From NCBI GenBank assembly GCA_002719475.1, contig PBHQ01000048.1:1-18085 (forward strand): DNA of 18,085 bases. The letters run 5' to 3'. Positions within the stretch are counted from its first letter, which is position 1, and every line of letters starts with the position of its first letter. The translations under genes and the position numbers were made by a program. Origin of the DNA: Methanobacteriota archaeon (GTDB lineage: Archaea; Thermoplasmatota; Poseidoniia; Poseidoniales; Poseidoniaceae). Below, piece by piece: positions 8,183-15,045 of the stretch. The notes beneath the pieces are model-generated. The model searched no databases. It was not told where the DNA came from and saw only the letters and a list, made by a program, of their open reading frames with translations.

Positions 8183-9297
8183 TCACCGAGCAAATTTACG
8201 CGCCGTGCTGCTTCAACAACATCACCATCTTCCCACCAATCGACAGCGATGAAGGTTGGCCTTTTGCCATGTTGTTCCATACATTCAATCGCTCGGTCAA
8301 CCATGAAATCCACATCATTGGCTTCAGCAGAACGAGTGGGGTCTGATAGACCAGCCTGATTTTTCAGCCAATTGTTCATGTGAAAAACAACCTGATTTGA
8401 GTCTCCTCGTAAAGGGTCGCAGTCCATTGATTCAGTATTATCATCAGCATAATTTGTAGTCCATCCAAAAGTCAAGAAATCATGAAAATACGGGTGCGCT
8501 GACTCTCCGGATTGTTCCCAGAACACAACCAATCGCTTGTCCATGTTAATCAGATCGATGAGAGTGGGCCATTCCGCATTCAATTCATGGACATACATCC
8601 AATCAGATAGTCCAACATCGTCGAACAATTCCTTGAGATGGTCTCCTTCTACGTGGTTTTCTATCAGTAGAGTCACGACATCTCTGTCCTCGCTATTCAT
8701 TCCTGATTTCAATTTATTCAGCCACTGCCATGGGTCAACTGCACCATAGGTGCATGGACTGAATCCTCTGTCTGGGTCACCGTGGCAGAACCGAACTGCC
8801 GAAGCACTTAGGTCCGCACTAGTGAGGTAATGCGTATCCAACATGAAAGCCCTCATTCCAGCATCCCATTGAGCCTGAAATCCAGTTCTATGGTTGCTCG
8901 CTGGGTAGTAGATGTTGTCTTCATGCGTTGAGAAGGAATTGTGCGTTTCCGGAAAGGTCACTTGATCATAGGTTCTGTGACATAGGTCGATCATCCCATT
9001 GCAAGGCTCGGTCTCCTTATACCAACATGAACCATCATCCTCTGTGGCCGACTCGTTGTAATTCTCAGCATCGCTATCTGTACAGCCCAAGACAGGTTCA
9101 GGTTCTTCGTATTCGCAACTTCCGTCATCCTCTTCTGCTTCTGGATTATGATTCATTGCTTCAGGGTCTGTACACCCTTTGACCAAGGGTGTGACTTCCC
9201 CTTTCTCCTCCGTCTCTTCAACAATATTGTCCTCAAGAAAGGTACATCCTGAAAGTAGTAGCAAACTGGCCATGATGAATACGGCCAAAGTTCGCAT
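8167..9297 (-). CDS. PLC-like phosphodiesterase lipoprotein with two GCTD repeats
   Basis: From the ATG at 9297 the product is 376 residues with a lipoprotein signal ending in LLSGC (Cys18). That start is preferred over 9348 because the signal peptide begins there and a TATA-like TTTATTG lies about 21 bases upstream. Two tandem 23-residue repeats at 41-63 and 71-93 follow the pattern GCTD..A.N.N..A..DDGSC.Y, a disulfide- and Asp-rich surface motif common in marine microbes. The C-terminal domain from about 110 resembles the PI-PLC X-type TIM barrel, with ETHNSF (His119) and FCHGD (His172) as the two catalytic histidines and FMLDTH between them. Such enzymes cleave phosphodiesters by general acid-base chemistry. 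Anchoring outside the cell suggests use of phospholipid head groups or lipid anchors; that substrate is inferred. The 3' end overlaps the CoA-transferase by 16 bases. Confidence 0.82.
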   Translation of the reverse strand: MRTLAVFIMASLLLLSGCTFLEDNIVEETEEKGEVTPLVKGCTDPEAMNHNPEAEEDDGSCEYEEPEPVLGCTDSDAENYNESATEDDGSCWYKETEPCNGMIDLCHRTYDQVTFPETHNSFSTHEDNIYYPASNHRTGFQAQWDAGMRAFMLDTHYLTSADLSASAVRFCHGDPDRGFSPCTYGAVDPWQWLNKLKSGMNSEDRDVVTLLIENHVEGDHLKELFDDVGLSDWMYVHELNAEWPTLIDLINMDKRLVVFWEQSGESAHPYFHDFLTFGWTTNYADDNTESMDCDPLRGDSNQVVFHMNNWLKNQAGLSDPTRSAEANDVDFMVDRAIECMEQHGKRPTFIAVDWWEDGDVVEAARRVNLLGDQALS

Positions 9298-9313
9298 GTA
9301 ACAAATCGAGGAG

Positions 9314-9324
9314 TTTATTGATTT
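9314..9324 (-). promoter_or_regulatory. TATA-like box for the PLC-like lipoprotein
   Basis: On the minus strand AAATCAATAAA lies about 18-27 bases before the ATG at 9297, consistent with a leaderless or nearly leaderless transcript, and argues for that start over 9348. Confidence 0.4.
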
Positions 9325-9340
9325 GAACACTCCGCAACTC

Positions 9341-9496
9341 TCAATCAAATGAGTGCTTGCATTCTGGGCAGATTGATGATGTAGCTGGAATCATCTTTGC
9401 ACACTCTAGGCATGCAACTTCTTCTTCTGAATCATTTGAAGCATATTCAGCAATATCATCTTCATCCGCATCACTGGCATCAGACCTCGTGTCGCC
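9341..9496 (-). other. In-frame continuation after the sirtuin stop: acidic linker plus zinc ribbon without a start codon
   Basis: Directly after the TAA at 9497-9499 the same frame stays open for 51 codons before a TGA at 9341. The translation begins GDTRSDASDADEDD, continues acidic through NDSEEE, and ends in a zinc ribbon with two CxxC pairs (CLEC and CPEC, 13 residues between pairs) and the terminus KHSFD. This composition is typical of real acidic-linker/zinc-ribbon tails, such as those of the surface protein at 1010. No ATG, GTG or TTG precedes the ribbon in this frame after the TAA, and an upstream start would be cut by the stop. It is therefore best read as a C-terminal part of the sirtuin separated by a stop codon through mutation, readthrough or sequence error, or as a small gene with an unusual start. 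Confidence 0.6.
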
Positions 9497-10222
9497 TTAG
9501 GCTAGCCATCCTTCAACCAAATCAGGTAATATCTCGCCGGCTTTACCTTGGTGAAATTCATCGTGTCCATCAAAGTTCATCGGTTTGTCAAGATTAATCC
9601 CAACACAAGTTGCACCGCGTGAACCTGCGAGATATATCAGATCTGAAGCAGGTGAGACATGCCCACTAGTTCCGATAGTCATGAATATGTCACAATTTTC
9701 TACGGCTTGAAATATTTCTTCCAATTGGAAAGGCATTTCATGAAACCATACAATATGTGGCCTTAGTCTGTCGCGCCCGCAATCTGGACAAGCAACATAG
9801 TCACCGGTCAGGTGCCCCTCTTCCATCATCTCAAAGACGCCTGCGCACCCTTCGCATCGCAATTTGCGTAGTTCACCATGCATGTGAATAAGATTTTGTG
9901 AACCGGCCCTGCTATGTAAGTCATCTACATTCTGAGTAATTAGCAGGAATTCTTCGCCGACGTGTTGTTCCAATTTCACCAATGCATTATGAGCAGGATT
10001 TGGCTCTACATCGAGAAGTTGTTCTCGCCTTCTTTGGTAGAAATTCCAAACAAGCTCAGGGTTTTCTTTCCAGGCATAAGGGGTTGCAACATCTTCGATA
10101 GCATAATTTTCCCATAGCCCGTCGGAGGCGCGAAAAGTTTCGATTCCAGATTCAGCGCTAATTCCTGCACCAGTCAAAATTACCACTTTGGTACCGGATT
10201 TGATTTTGAGCATACAATCCAC
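9497..10222 (-). CDS. cobB: Sir2-family NAD-dependent protein deacylase, SIRT5/CobB-like
   Basis: The 241-residue product shows all sirtuin landmarks in order: GAGISAESGIETFR (NAD binding, residues 18-31), TQNVDDLHSRAG (96-107), catalytic His115 before GE, four zinc Cys (123, 126, 145, 148), and TIGTSG (182-187) and GIN (208-210) for NAD. Tyr62 and Arg65 in FYQRRRE match the Y-x2-R pair that lets SIRT5 and bacterial CobB accept succinyl- or malonyl-lysine. The likely reaction is therefore removal of acyl groups from lysine with use of NAD, in the cytoplasm; acetyl and short acidic acyl groups are both possible. An alternative start is at 10213. It lies 17 bases after the membrane nuclease gene, so the two are probably co-transcribed. 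The stop is followed in frame by a stranded zinc-ribbon tail. Confidence 0.92.
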   Translation of the reverse strand: MDCMLKIKSGTKVVILTGAGISAESGIETFRASDGLWENYAIEDVATPYAWKENPELVWNFYQRRREQLLDVEPNPAHNALVKLEQHVGEEFLLITQNVDDLHSRAGSQNLIHMHGELRKLRCEGCAGVFEMMEEGHLTGDYVACPDCGRDRLRPHIVWFHEMPFQLEEIFQAVENCDIFMTIGTSGHVSPASDLIYLAGSRGATCVGINLDKPMNFDGHDEFHQGKAGEILPDLVEGWLA

Positions 10223-10239
10223 CTCATCGAACCTTATCT

Positions 10240-11406
10240 TCAGATCAATGCCTCAGGACATGCCCTCCTCCTTGAACAATTCTTGCATTTTCCTTGACGT
10301 TCGTGATTACGTTTTGCCCCACCTTCAACCATCAGCCGTTGTACTTCTTCAAGTTGGTTCATCAGTAACTTGTCATGGTCTTCATCCCATTCGACTTTGT
10401 GAATGTCATTTTCACCATATCTTAGAACTCCGAAAGAGGGTTTGTGTCCAGTCACCACCTTGACCAGATGTATGTATGCCAATAACTGCACCTTATGCGA
10501 CAAGTGGGGATGCTTTGGGATTCTCCCAGTCTTCTGCTCCATCGGAATGAACTCTCCATCAACGATGACGATTTGATCAGGCCTTCCACGCAATCCAGTA
10601 TTTTTGTCAATCAATAAATCAGCAGCCTTGGAGTCATCGCTGTAAGCGATTTTGATATCCTTATCCAAACCCGCTTGATGTCTCGCTTCTTCCATGTCGT
10701 TTCCGGCAATCAATGCTCTTTGCAGTCGCCATGATGCCAATAGCGTCCAAAGCATGGCGGCAGAAAGCAGAATGAATCCAGCGTGTGTTGTTTCCTCCAC
10801 AGTCCAGAGAGCAGCAGCGTGAAGAATTAGCAAAATGGCTCCCAATCCAAAGGCTGCTTCGACTTTACCTCCTGCAACCCATCCTCCAATGAATCCTGGT
10901 CCTTGAATCATCCCGGCGATGTTTTTTGCATCGATACCATCTTTTCCCACAGCGGCTTCAGCAGCAGTTGGCCAATTCAACCATTTTCGCCACGGAAGAA
11001 TTGTGCTGGCCATCATTGCCCCAACCCAGACCACAGCTAGAAGTGCTAGATATCGTGCCAAAACTTGGGGGGACATTTGATCAGCTAAGAGATACCATGC
11101 AACTGCATCTATGGTCAATGCAACGACGATTCCGAACCACCAACCCCACACTGTTAATTCTTTGACCACTGACACTCTGGCATGTTCATAACTCGCCATC
11201 TGCTGATGGATTTGCGCGTGCTCCTCAACCCCTCTGGATACTGCTTCGCCCCTGCCAGAAATACCTCGTCTAGCCAATTCCCAAGATAGAGGGCAATAGG
11301 TATGTCTTTCAAGGTCAGATGCTGAAACGTGCAAGGCTTCCCCTCCTTTATCTCGCCAAATCCCGTCTTCTCCTCGGGTCGCATCAATCAATTCCAATTC
11401 AGACAT
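10240..11406 (-). CDS. Cas4/RecB-like PD-(D/E)xK nuclease with four inserted membrane helices
   Basis: The 388-residue product has the layout of a Cas4/AddB-type iron-sulfur nuclease split by a membrane block. Near the N-terminus are HTYCPLSWELA with Cys38 and a G-x3-H motif (GVEEH, His63) matching RecB motif I. Four hydrophobic helices lie at about 86-107, 118-139, 183-203 and 209-226. The catalytic core then resumes: GRPD (Asp277), PMEQKTG (Glu290 and Lys292), and the QLLAY motif (Gln307, Tyr311). The C-terminus has CKNCSRRRAC (Cys374, 377, 383), which with Cys38 would ligate a 4Fe-4S cluster. Soluble Cas4 proteins are about 200 residues; the excess here is the insert. Activity on DNA ends is expected from the family; membrane location is inferred. 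There are no cas genes or CRISPR repeats nearby. The TATA-like box at 11431 fits leaderless expression. Confidence 0.85.
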   Translation of the reverse strand: MSELELIDATRGEDGIWRDKGGEALHVSASDLERHTYCPLSWELARRGISGRGEAVSRGVEEHAQIHQQMASYEHARVSVVKELTVWGWWFGIVVALTIDAVAWYLLADQMSPQVLARYLALLAVVWVGAMMASTILPWRKWLNWPTAAEAAVGKDGIDAKNIAGMIQGPGFIGGWVAGGKVEAAFGLGAILLILHAAALWTVEETTHAGFILLSAAMLWTLLASWRLQRALIAGNDMEEARHQAGLDKDIKIAYSDDSKAADLLIDKNTGLRGRPDQIVIVDGEFIPMEQKTGRIPKHPHLSHKVQLLAYIHLVKVVTGHKPSFGVLRYGENDIHKVEWDEDHDKLLMNQLEEVQRLMVEGGAKRNHERQGKCKNCSRRRACPEALI

Positions 11407-11430
11407 AAGTACTAGGAATCATGCCTGAAG

Positions 11431-11436
11431 CATATC
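11431..11436 (-). promoter_or_regulatory. TATA-like box for the nuclease-sirtuin unit
   Basis: On the minus strand GATATG is centred about 27-28 bases before the ATG at 11406, the normal spacing for a leaderless archaeal transcript. Confidence 0.4.
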
Positions 11437-11455
11437 TGCATTGAATGTTGTGGAG

Positions 11456-11465
11456 TTACTTATTT
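11456..11465 (+). promoter_or_regulatory. Possible TATA-like box for rpsB
   Basis: TTACTTATTT is centred near 11461 and would place transcription start at about 11487, leaving a leader of roughly 90 bases before rpsB. A second candidate, GTTATCAAT at about 11532-11540, would give a leader of about 15 bases. Confidence 0.3.
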
Positions 11466-11485
11466 GCAGCAAGCGATGTGCCTTC

Positions 11486-11565
11486 CTTCGCAATACTGCG
11501 TTGCAAACCCTCAGTTTTGCTGTGCGAAGCGGTTATCAATGAAAGGCAAGTGGCCCAGCCGCTTG
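11486..11565 (+). promoter_or_regulatory. Predicted structured leader upstream of rpsB
   Basis: An outer 7-base stem pairs CTTCGCA (11486-11492) with TGCGAAG (11523-11529). It encloses a smaller hairpin, GCAAA (11503-11507) with TTTGC (11516-11520). A separate 8-pair hairpin with a CCA loop lies at 11547-11565 (CAAGTGGC/GCCGCTTG, one G-T pair), 11 bases before the ATG. These stems were found by eye; no folding was run. Confidence 0.35.
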
Positions 11566-11576
11566 AGGCCTAAAAC

Positions 11577-12182
11577 ATGAGTGAAGGGGCAACACTGGTG
11601 TCTGAAGAGACATACGAGTTATACGCGGTTCACATCGGTACTCAACAGAAGTCTGCAGACATGAAGCAGTTCATCTCGCATGTTCGCAGTGATGGCCTTT
11701 ACCTCTTGGATTTGGGTATAACCGACGGCAGGATTCGTTCCATCGCCACCTTCCTCAACAGATACGATGCTCAGAGAGTAATGGTGGTCAGCGCTCGTCA
11801 GTATGGTCAGCGCCCAGCCCGCAAGTTTGCAGAGGCGATTGGCGCCATCAGTGCTGTTGGACGATTTATTCCAGGCAGTCTGACAAATCCCATTCTACCA
11901 TCGTATAGAGAGCCCGAGGTTCTGTTCGTGACCGACCCGGCTGCCGATCAGCAAGCATTGAGTGAGGCCGTAAACAGTGGATTGCCGATTGTAGGAATCT
12001 GTGATGCCAATAACAATCTCCGAAATGTCGACCTTGCCCTGCCTGCTAACAATAAGGGACGTCGAAGTCTCGCTCTACTGTATTGGTTATTGGCAAGAGA
12101 AGTTCTCAAGCAGCGCGGCACTATGGATGATGAGACTTGGGCCGAGATGAATCCTCTAGAGGATTGGGAATCTACCTTCTGA
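11577..12182 (+). CDS. rpsB: 30S ribosomal protein uS2
   Basis: The 201-residue product is a clear archaeal/eukaryotic-type uS2. Recognisable blocks are VHIGTQQKSADMKQFI near the start, SDGLYLLDL, ARQYGQRPARKFAEA, GRFIPGSLTNP, VLFVTDPAADQQALSEA, and LALPANNKGRRSLALLYW. The length matches archaeal uS2 (about 200) and lacks the bacterial coiled-coil insertion. The protein sits on the small subunit between head and body and helps join uS1-like factors and mRNA. The ATG at 11577 starts at the expected N-terminus. No other ribosomal gene, enolase or RNA polymerase subunit gene is adjacent, although many archaea keep rpsB in such a cluster. The stop codon abuts the convergent dus stop with no spacer. 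Confidence 0.97.
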   Translation: MSEGATLVSEETYELYAVHIGTQQKSADMKQFISHVRSDGLYLLDLGITDGRIRSIATFLNRYDAQRVMVVSARQYGQRPARKFAEAIGAISAVGRFIPGSLTNPILPSYREPEVLFVTDPAADQQALSEAVNSGLPIVGICDANNNLRNVDLALPANNKGRRSLALLYWLLAREVLKQRGTMDDETWAEMNPLEDWESTF

Positions 12183-13139
12183 TTAGGCTGATTTTTCCTG
12201 CAGCCAGTTCTGAATTCCACTGGCGACCGCTTCAGTATCTCTGTCTTTTGTGATGACCTTGCGAGCATTCTTTGCTCCAGGTAGTCCTTTGGTGAAAGCG
12301 ACTGCGTGTCTGTTCAGCCATTTGGATTGCAAACCAGTAGTTTCTCGCGCCAGTTCTAGATATCTATTCCAACACCATGATCTGATTGCGAAATCATCTA
12401 CAGAGTCCCAGGGTGAATCAGAATTGCACCACCCCAGTTCTGATTTGATTTCGTTGAATATCATTGGTCTTCCAATCGCCCCTCTCCCAATCATCAGACC
12501 AGCGGCTTGAGTGGTTTCTAAGCAGTCTTGAGCACTTTGGGCATCGGTTATGTCCCCGTTGGCAAAAACTGGGATGTCCACCGCTTCAACCACTTCTCGG
12601 ATGGTACCCCAGTCCGCTTCTCCAGTGTAGCGTTGTTTCAGAGTGCGTCCGTGAACACATAGCCTCATTACGCCAGCATCTTCCAGCCTTGGTGCTAGTT
12701 CGACTATGTTGTTCTCCATGTATCCTGTTCCCATCCTCAGTTTAGCAGTGACAGGGACATCTGAAGCATCGATGCATGCTTCTGTTATTGCTACCAAATC
12801 ATCTGGCTGACCCATCAATGCAGCACCAGCACAAATTTTTGTTATCTTTGGAGCAGGACATCCGAAATTCAAATCGATGATGTCAGCCTTACCTTGTAGC
12901 ATTTCGACTGTCGTGACCATTTCATTCACATCGCCCCCAAAAATTTGCGGAATGAAGGGTTGCTCCCTTTCATCGGATTCTAGTTTTAACCAACTGTTTG
13001 CAACTTCTCGTGAAAGTCCAGCACTGGAAGTGAATTCGGTTATCGTAATATCAGCACCACATTCTCTGGCCAATAGGCGATACGGTAAGTCAGAGACTCC
13101 TGCCATTGGAGCCAGTGCCAGAGGTACGGCCATACCCAT
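12183..13139 (-). CDS. dus: tRNA-dihydrouridine synthase
   Basis: From the ATG at 13139 the product is 318 residues; another ATG two codons later is equally possible. The frame extends to 13214, but this would overlap the upstream regulator and add residues not typical of the family. Signatures are LALAPMAGVSDLPYR (FMN site start), LNFGCPAPK with catalytic Cys94, GAALM, VTAKLRMG, CVHGRT, and FANGDI followed by GLMIGRGAIGRP (phosphate grip). The enzyme reduces uridines in the D-loop or elsewhere of tRNA using FMN and NADPH. The NFGCPAPKI sequence is nearest to the DusB-like branch, though target position cannot be assigned. It lies 19 bases after the upstream winged-helix gene, so they are probably co-transcribed, and it abuts convergent rpsB. 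Confidence 0.95.
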   Translation of the reverse strand: MGMAVPLALAPMAGVSDLPYRLLARECGADITITEFTSSAGLSREVANSWLKLESDEREQPFIPQIFGGDVNEMVTTVEMLQGKADIIDLNFGCPAPKITKICAGAALMGQPDDLVAITEACIDASDVPVTAKLRMGTGYMENNIVELAPRLEDAGVMRLCVHGRTLKQRYTGEADWGTIREVVEAVDIPVFANGDITDAQSAQDCLETTQAAGLMIGRGAIGRPMIFNEIKSELGWCNSDSPWDSVDDFAIRSWCWNRYLELARETTGLQSKWLNRHAVAFTKGLPGAKNARKVITKDRDTEAVASGIQNWLQEKSA

Positions 13140-13158
13140 GCGCTGCACAATCTGCGTT

Positions 13159-14286
13159 TCAGGACATCGCTTTATCCAGCATTTCGGCCACGCGCTTGAT
13201 TCTACGTAGAACACGGTCTAATCGGGTCATTATTTTGGCAGAGGTTGAGACAGGATCAGATCCGATCATTCGATGCCCGAGAGGTAAGCGACCACCGAGT
13301 AGGTTAAGCAGCAACATCTGATCATCTAAAGATACTCCACTCAGTTCCTTTTCCACTAAATCGACATTCAATTTGCCTTTTGCCATAGCCTTAGTCAAGG
13401 TCTCAATCGCCCGATCTGGAACGATTCTATTGAAACCTCCTTTGAGCAGAATCCAATCTTCTCCTCGACGTTTGTATTGGGTCATCATTGCATTCCATAG
13501 ATTCGCAGGTAAACGGTCAGTTCGAGGGACCCTTTCGACTATTCCAGCAGACCTGAAGCGTTCCAGAATTCTTCCTATACGGGCCTTGGGGCCTTTGAGT
13601 TCTGCTGCTGCTTCATCTAGAGAAAGTGGTGGCCCTCTCTGCAACAATATCTGCATCAACCTAACAGGTAATGAATCGGCTGCGAGTTTTGCTCCAGGTC
13701 TATCGCCTAACAATCCGAGATCCGCCATCCAAAGACTCAGTTCACTCACCTTCTCTACCGGTGGTAACGGCCTTGGTTCGTTGATCCATATGACAAGAGG
13801 AGATTCTCTATCGGGACTTGCCATCTCCATTTTCAACGAGGGATCTTCTGGTCTTTGCCACCACCCCTCGAGTCGAGACAATTGGAGTTTGAGAATCTGC
13901 GTTGCTTCATTGGCCAGAAGTTCGACAGCCGCGCTCAAAGTTCCCGCTCTTAGGAAGTGCCTTCTCCATCCATCTCCTTGACTGCGACTAGAGATCAGGC
14001 GACATGCTGCAAGACGGGTGATGTGATGATGTAAAGAGGCAGCAGTCATGCCCATCTGGTCAGCAAGCGTACCAGCATCTACACCCTGTTTGGGGTTGGC
14101 GAGAATATGTTCTCTGAGTAATCGTACTACTGGCTGCATACGGTCCCCATCAGCATGTTCTTCTCCCCGTCGGCGAACTAAACCGAAGGTTGCTACCAGC
14201 CAATCAATCAATTGATCGACATTATCTCGACTGGTAGGAAGAGGATGCTCCTCTAACCTCAATTCGAACATGGCACAAGGGCCCAT
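13159..14286 (-). CDS. Double winged-helix transcriptional regulator (ArsR-like)
   Basis: The 375-residue product has two DNA-binding modules. The first, at about 50-105, is an ArsR-like winged helix (LADQMGMTAASLHHHITRL recognition region, then a wing with SRSQGDGWRRH). The second lies at about 207-256 (DEAAAELKGPKARIGRILERF, then ERVPRTDR). Between and after them are mostly helical segments without recognised ligand motifs. A TATA-like box about 29 bases before the ATG at 14286 supports that start; an internal ATG at 14271 is the alternative. It sits between two other winged-helix genes upstream and dus downstream with a 19-base gap. It is probably a sequence-specific regulator; target and signal are unknown. 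Palindromes beside its promoter hint at autoregulation. Confidence 0.8.
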   Translation of the reverse strand: MGPCAMFELRLEEHPLPTSRDNVDQLIDWLVATFGLVRRRGEEHADGDRMQPVVRLLREHILANPKQGVDAGTLADQMGMTAASLHHHITRLAACRLISSRSQGDGWRRHFLRAGTLSAAVELLANEATQILKLQLSRLEGWWQRPEDPSLKMEMASPDRESPLVIWINEPRPLPPVEKVSELSLWMADLGLLGDRPGAKLAADSLPVRLMQILLQRGPPLSLDEAAAELKGPKARIGRILERFRSAGIVERVPRTDRLPANLWNAMMTQYKRRGEDWILLKGGFNRIVPDRAIETLTKAMAKGKLNVDLVEKELSGVSLDDQMLLLNLLGGRLPLGHRMIGSDPVSTSAKIMTRLDRVLRRIKRVAEMLDKAMS

Positions 14287-14300
14287 GGCGAGGCACCTTC

Positions 14301-14330
14301 AACATGTTGTCAATAAAGGACGAATATTCG
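14301..14330 (-). promoter_or_regulatory. Promoter with flanking palindromes upstream of the double winged-helix gene
   Basis: A TATA-like CTTTATTG on the minus strand at about 14311-14318 lies between two perfect palindromes: CGAATATTCG (14321-14330) on its upstream side and AACATGTT (14301-14308) on its downstream side. The spacing to the ATG at 14286 fits a leaderless transcript. Binding of a dimeric regulator to either palindrome would affect promoter access. Confidence 0.4.
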
Positions 14331-14346
14331 ACGTTTCCTGCAACGG

Positions 14347-15045
14347 TCAGCGCTGCCGTTCGTCTTCCCATTCATAGCCAAGTTCGGACATCTCTTTGTT
14401 GTCATCAATCAGATGTGGTGCTAATGCGAGTTCGTCTTGTCTGAGGATACCTCTTCTGCGCAGAACCTTGATGGCGCTGTGAACAGTTGCTCTAGTACGC
14501 CCAAGTTGTCTCGCAAGAGCAGCTTGAGATTTCGGAGGTTGTCCTTTCTTCAATTCCTCTACGATCAGTTTCTGTACCAGGGATAGGCCAACAGGTAAGC
14601 GCTTTGCGGCTTCTTCTGAATCAACCATGACTCCTCCTAGAATTTCGACCTGTGCAGGTCCTCCAGCGAAGTAGCAGGTGCGACCATTAACTGATACTGC
14701 GGTAATGGTCATTTGAGATTGTAGGACGTCTAGGTGATGTCTCAAGGTGCCATTGGCCGCATTGAGTGCCTTCTGTAGTTCTCTGTAGCATAGTCCGGGA
14801 CTATCTTCCAAGGTGACGAGAATCCTTCTGCGCATTGGGTGTTCATAGGCTAAAACTTGCGTAGAAATCGTACCTCTAGCACCCCACGTCCAAGGCATTG
14901 CTGCATTGGCAATACCGACTACTCCTCCAACCAAACCGGTCAGTCCAGCGGTTAACCAAGGCCGCTGTCGCATCCATTGTTGGAGCAGTGCCATACAAGC
15001 GACTCGCAGTCCATCCCAATTCAAACTGCCGCTTAGATGAATCAT
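14347..15045 (-). CDS. Two-module winged-helix regulator with possible membrane tether
   Basis: The 232-residue product begins with a short basic/Trp-containing region and a moderately hydrophobic Gly-rich stretch at about 31-52 (LTAGLTGLVGGVVGIANAAM), which may be a membrane helix. A winged helix follows at about 66-128 (EHPMRRRILVTL, YRELQKALNAANGTLRHHLDVL), and a second at about 155-205 (QAALARQLGRTRATVHSAIKVLRRRGILR). The start at 15045 overlaps the stop of the HxlR gene in an ATGA arrangement, so translation is likely coupled. Membrane-bound winged-helix regulators are known in archaea, but the hydrophobic segment here is weak and could instead be a soluble helix. The targets cannot be read. 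Confidence 0.78.
   Translation of the reverse strand: MIHLSGSLNWDGLRVACMALLQQWMRQRPWLTAGLTGLVGGVVGIANAAMPWTWGARGTISTQVLAYEHPMRRRILVTLEDSPGLCYRELQKALNAANGTLRHHLDVLQSQMTITAVSVNGRTCYFAGGPAQVEILGGVMVDSEEAAKRLPVGLSLVQKLIVEELKKGQPPKSQAALARQLGRTRATVHSAIKVLRRRGILRQDELALAPHLIDDNKEMSELGYEWEDERQR

Noticed and set aside
9298..9348. Start of the PLC-like gene at 9348
   Set aside because: The extra 17 residues precede the lipoprotein signal, overlap the zinc-ribbon continuation, and would lie upstream of the TATA-like box.
9497..10222. Sirtuin as the NADase of a Thoeris, DSR or short-Argonaute defence system
   Set aside because: It is a compact sirtuin with zinc ribbon and SIRT5-like residues, and no Argonaute, TIR or sensor protein is adjacent.
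10240..11406. Evidence of a CRISPR-Cas locus because of the Cas4-like nuclease
   Set aside because: No repeat-spacer array and no other cas gene occurs in the window; solo Cas4-like nucleases are common.
11407..11576. A tRNA or other known RNA gene in the gap before rpsB
   Set aside because: No cloverleaf or T-loop consensus was found on either strand; only short stems are present.
13373..13981. A 202-codon open frame on the plus strand
   Set aside because: It lies wholly opposite the double winged-helix regulator, whose frame has clear domains. The plus-strand product shows no domain or start signal.
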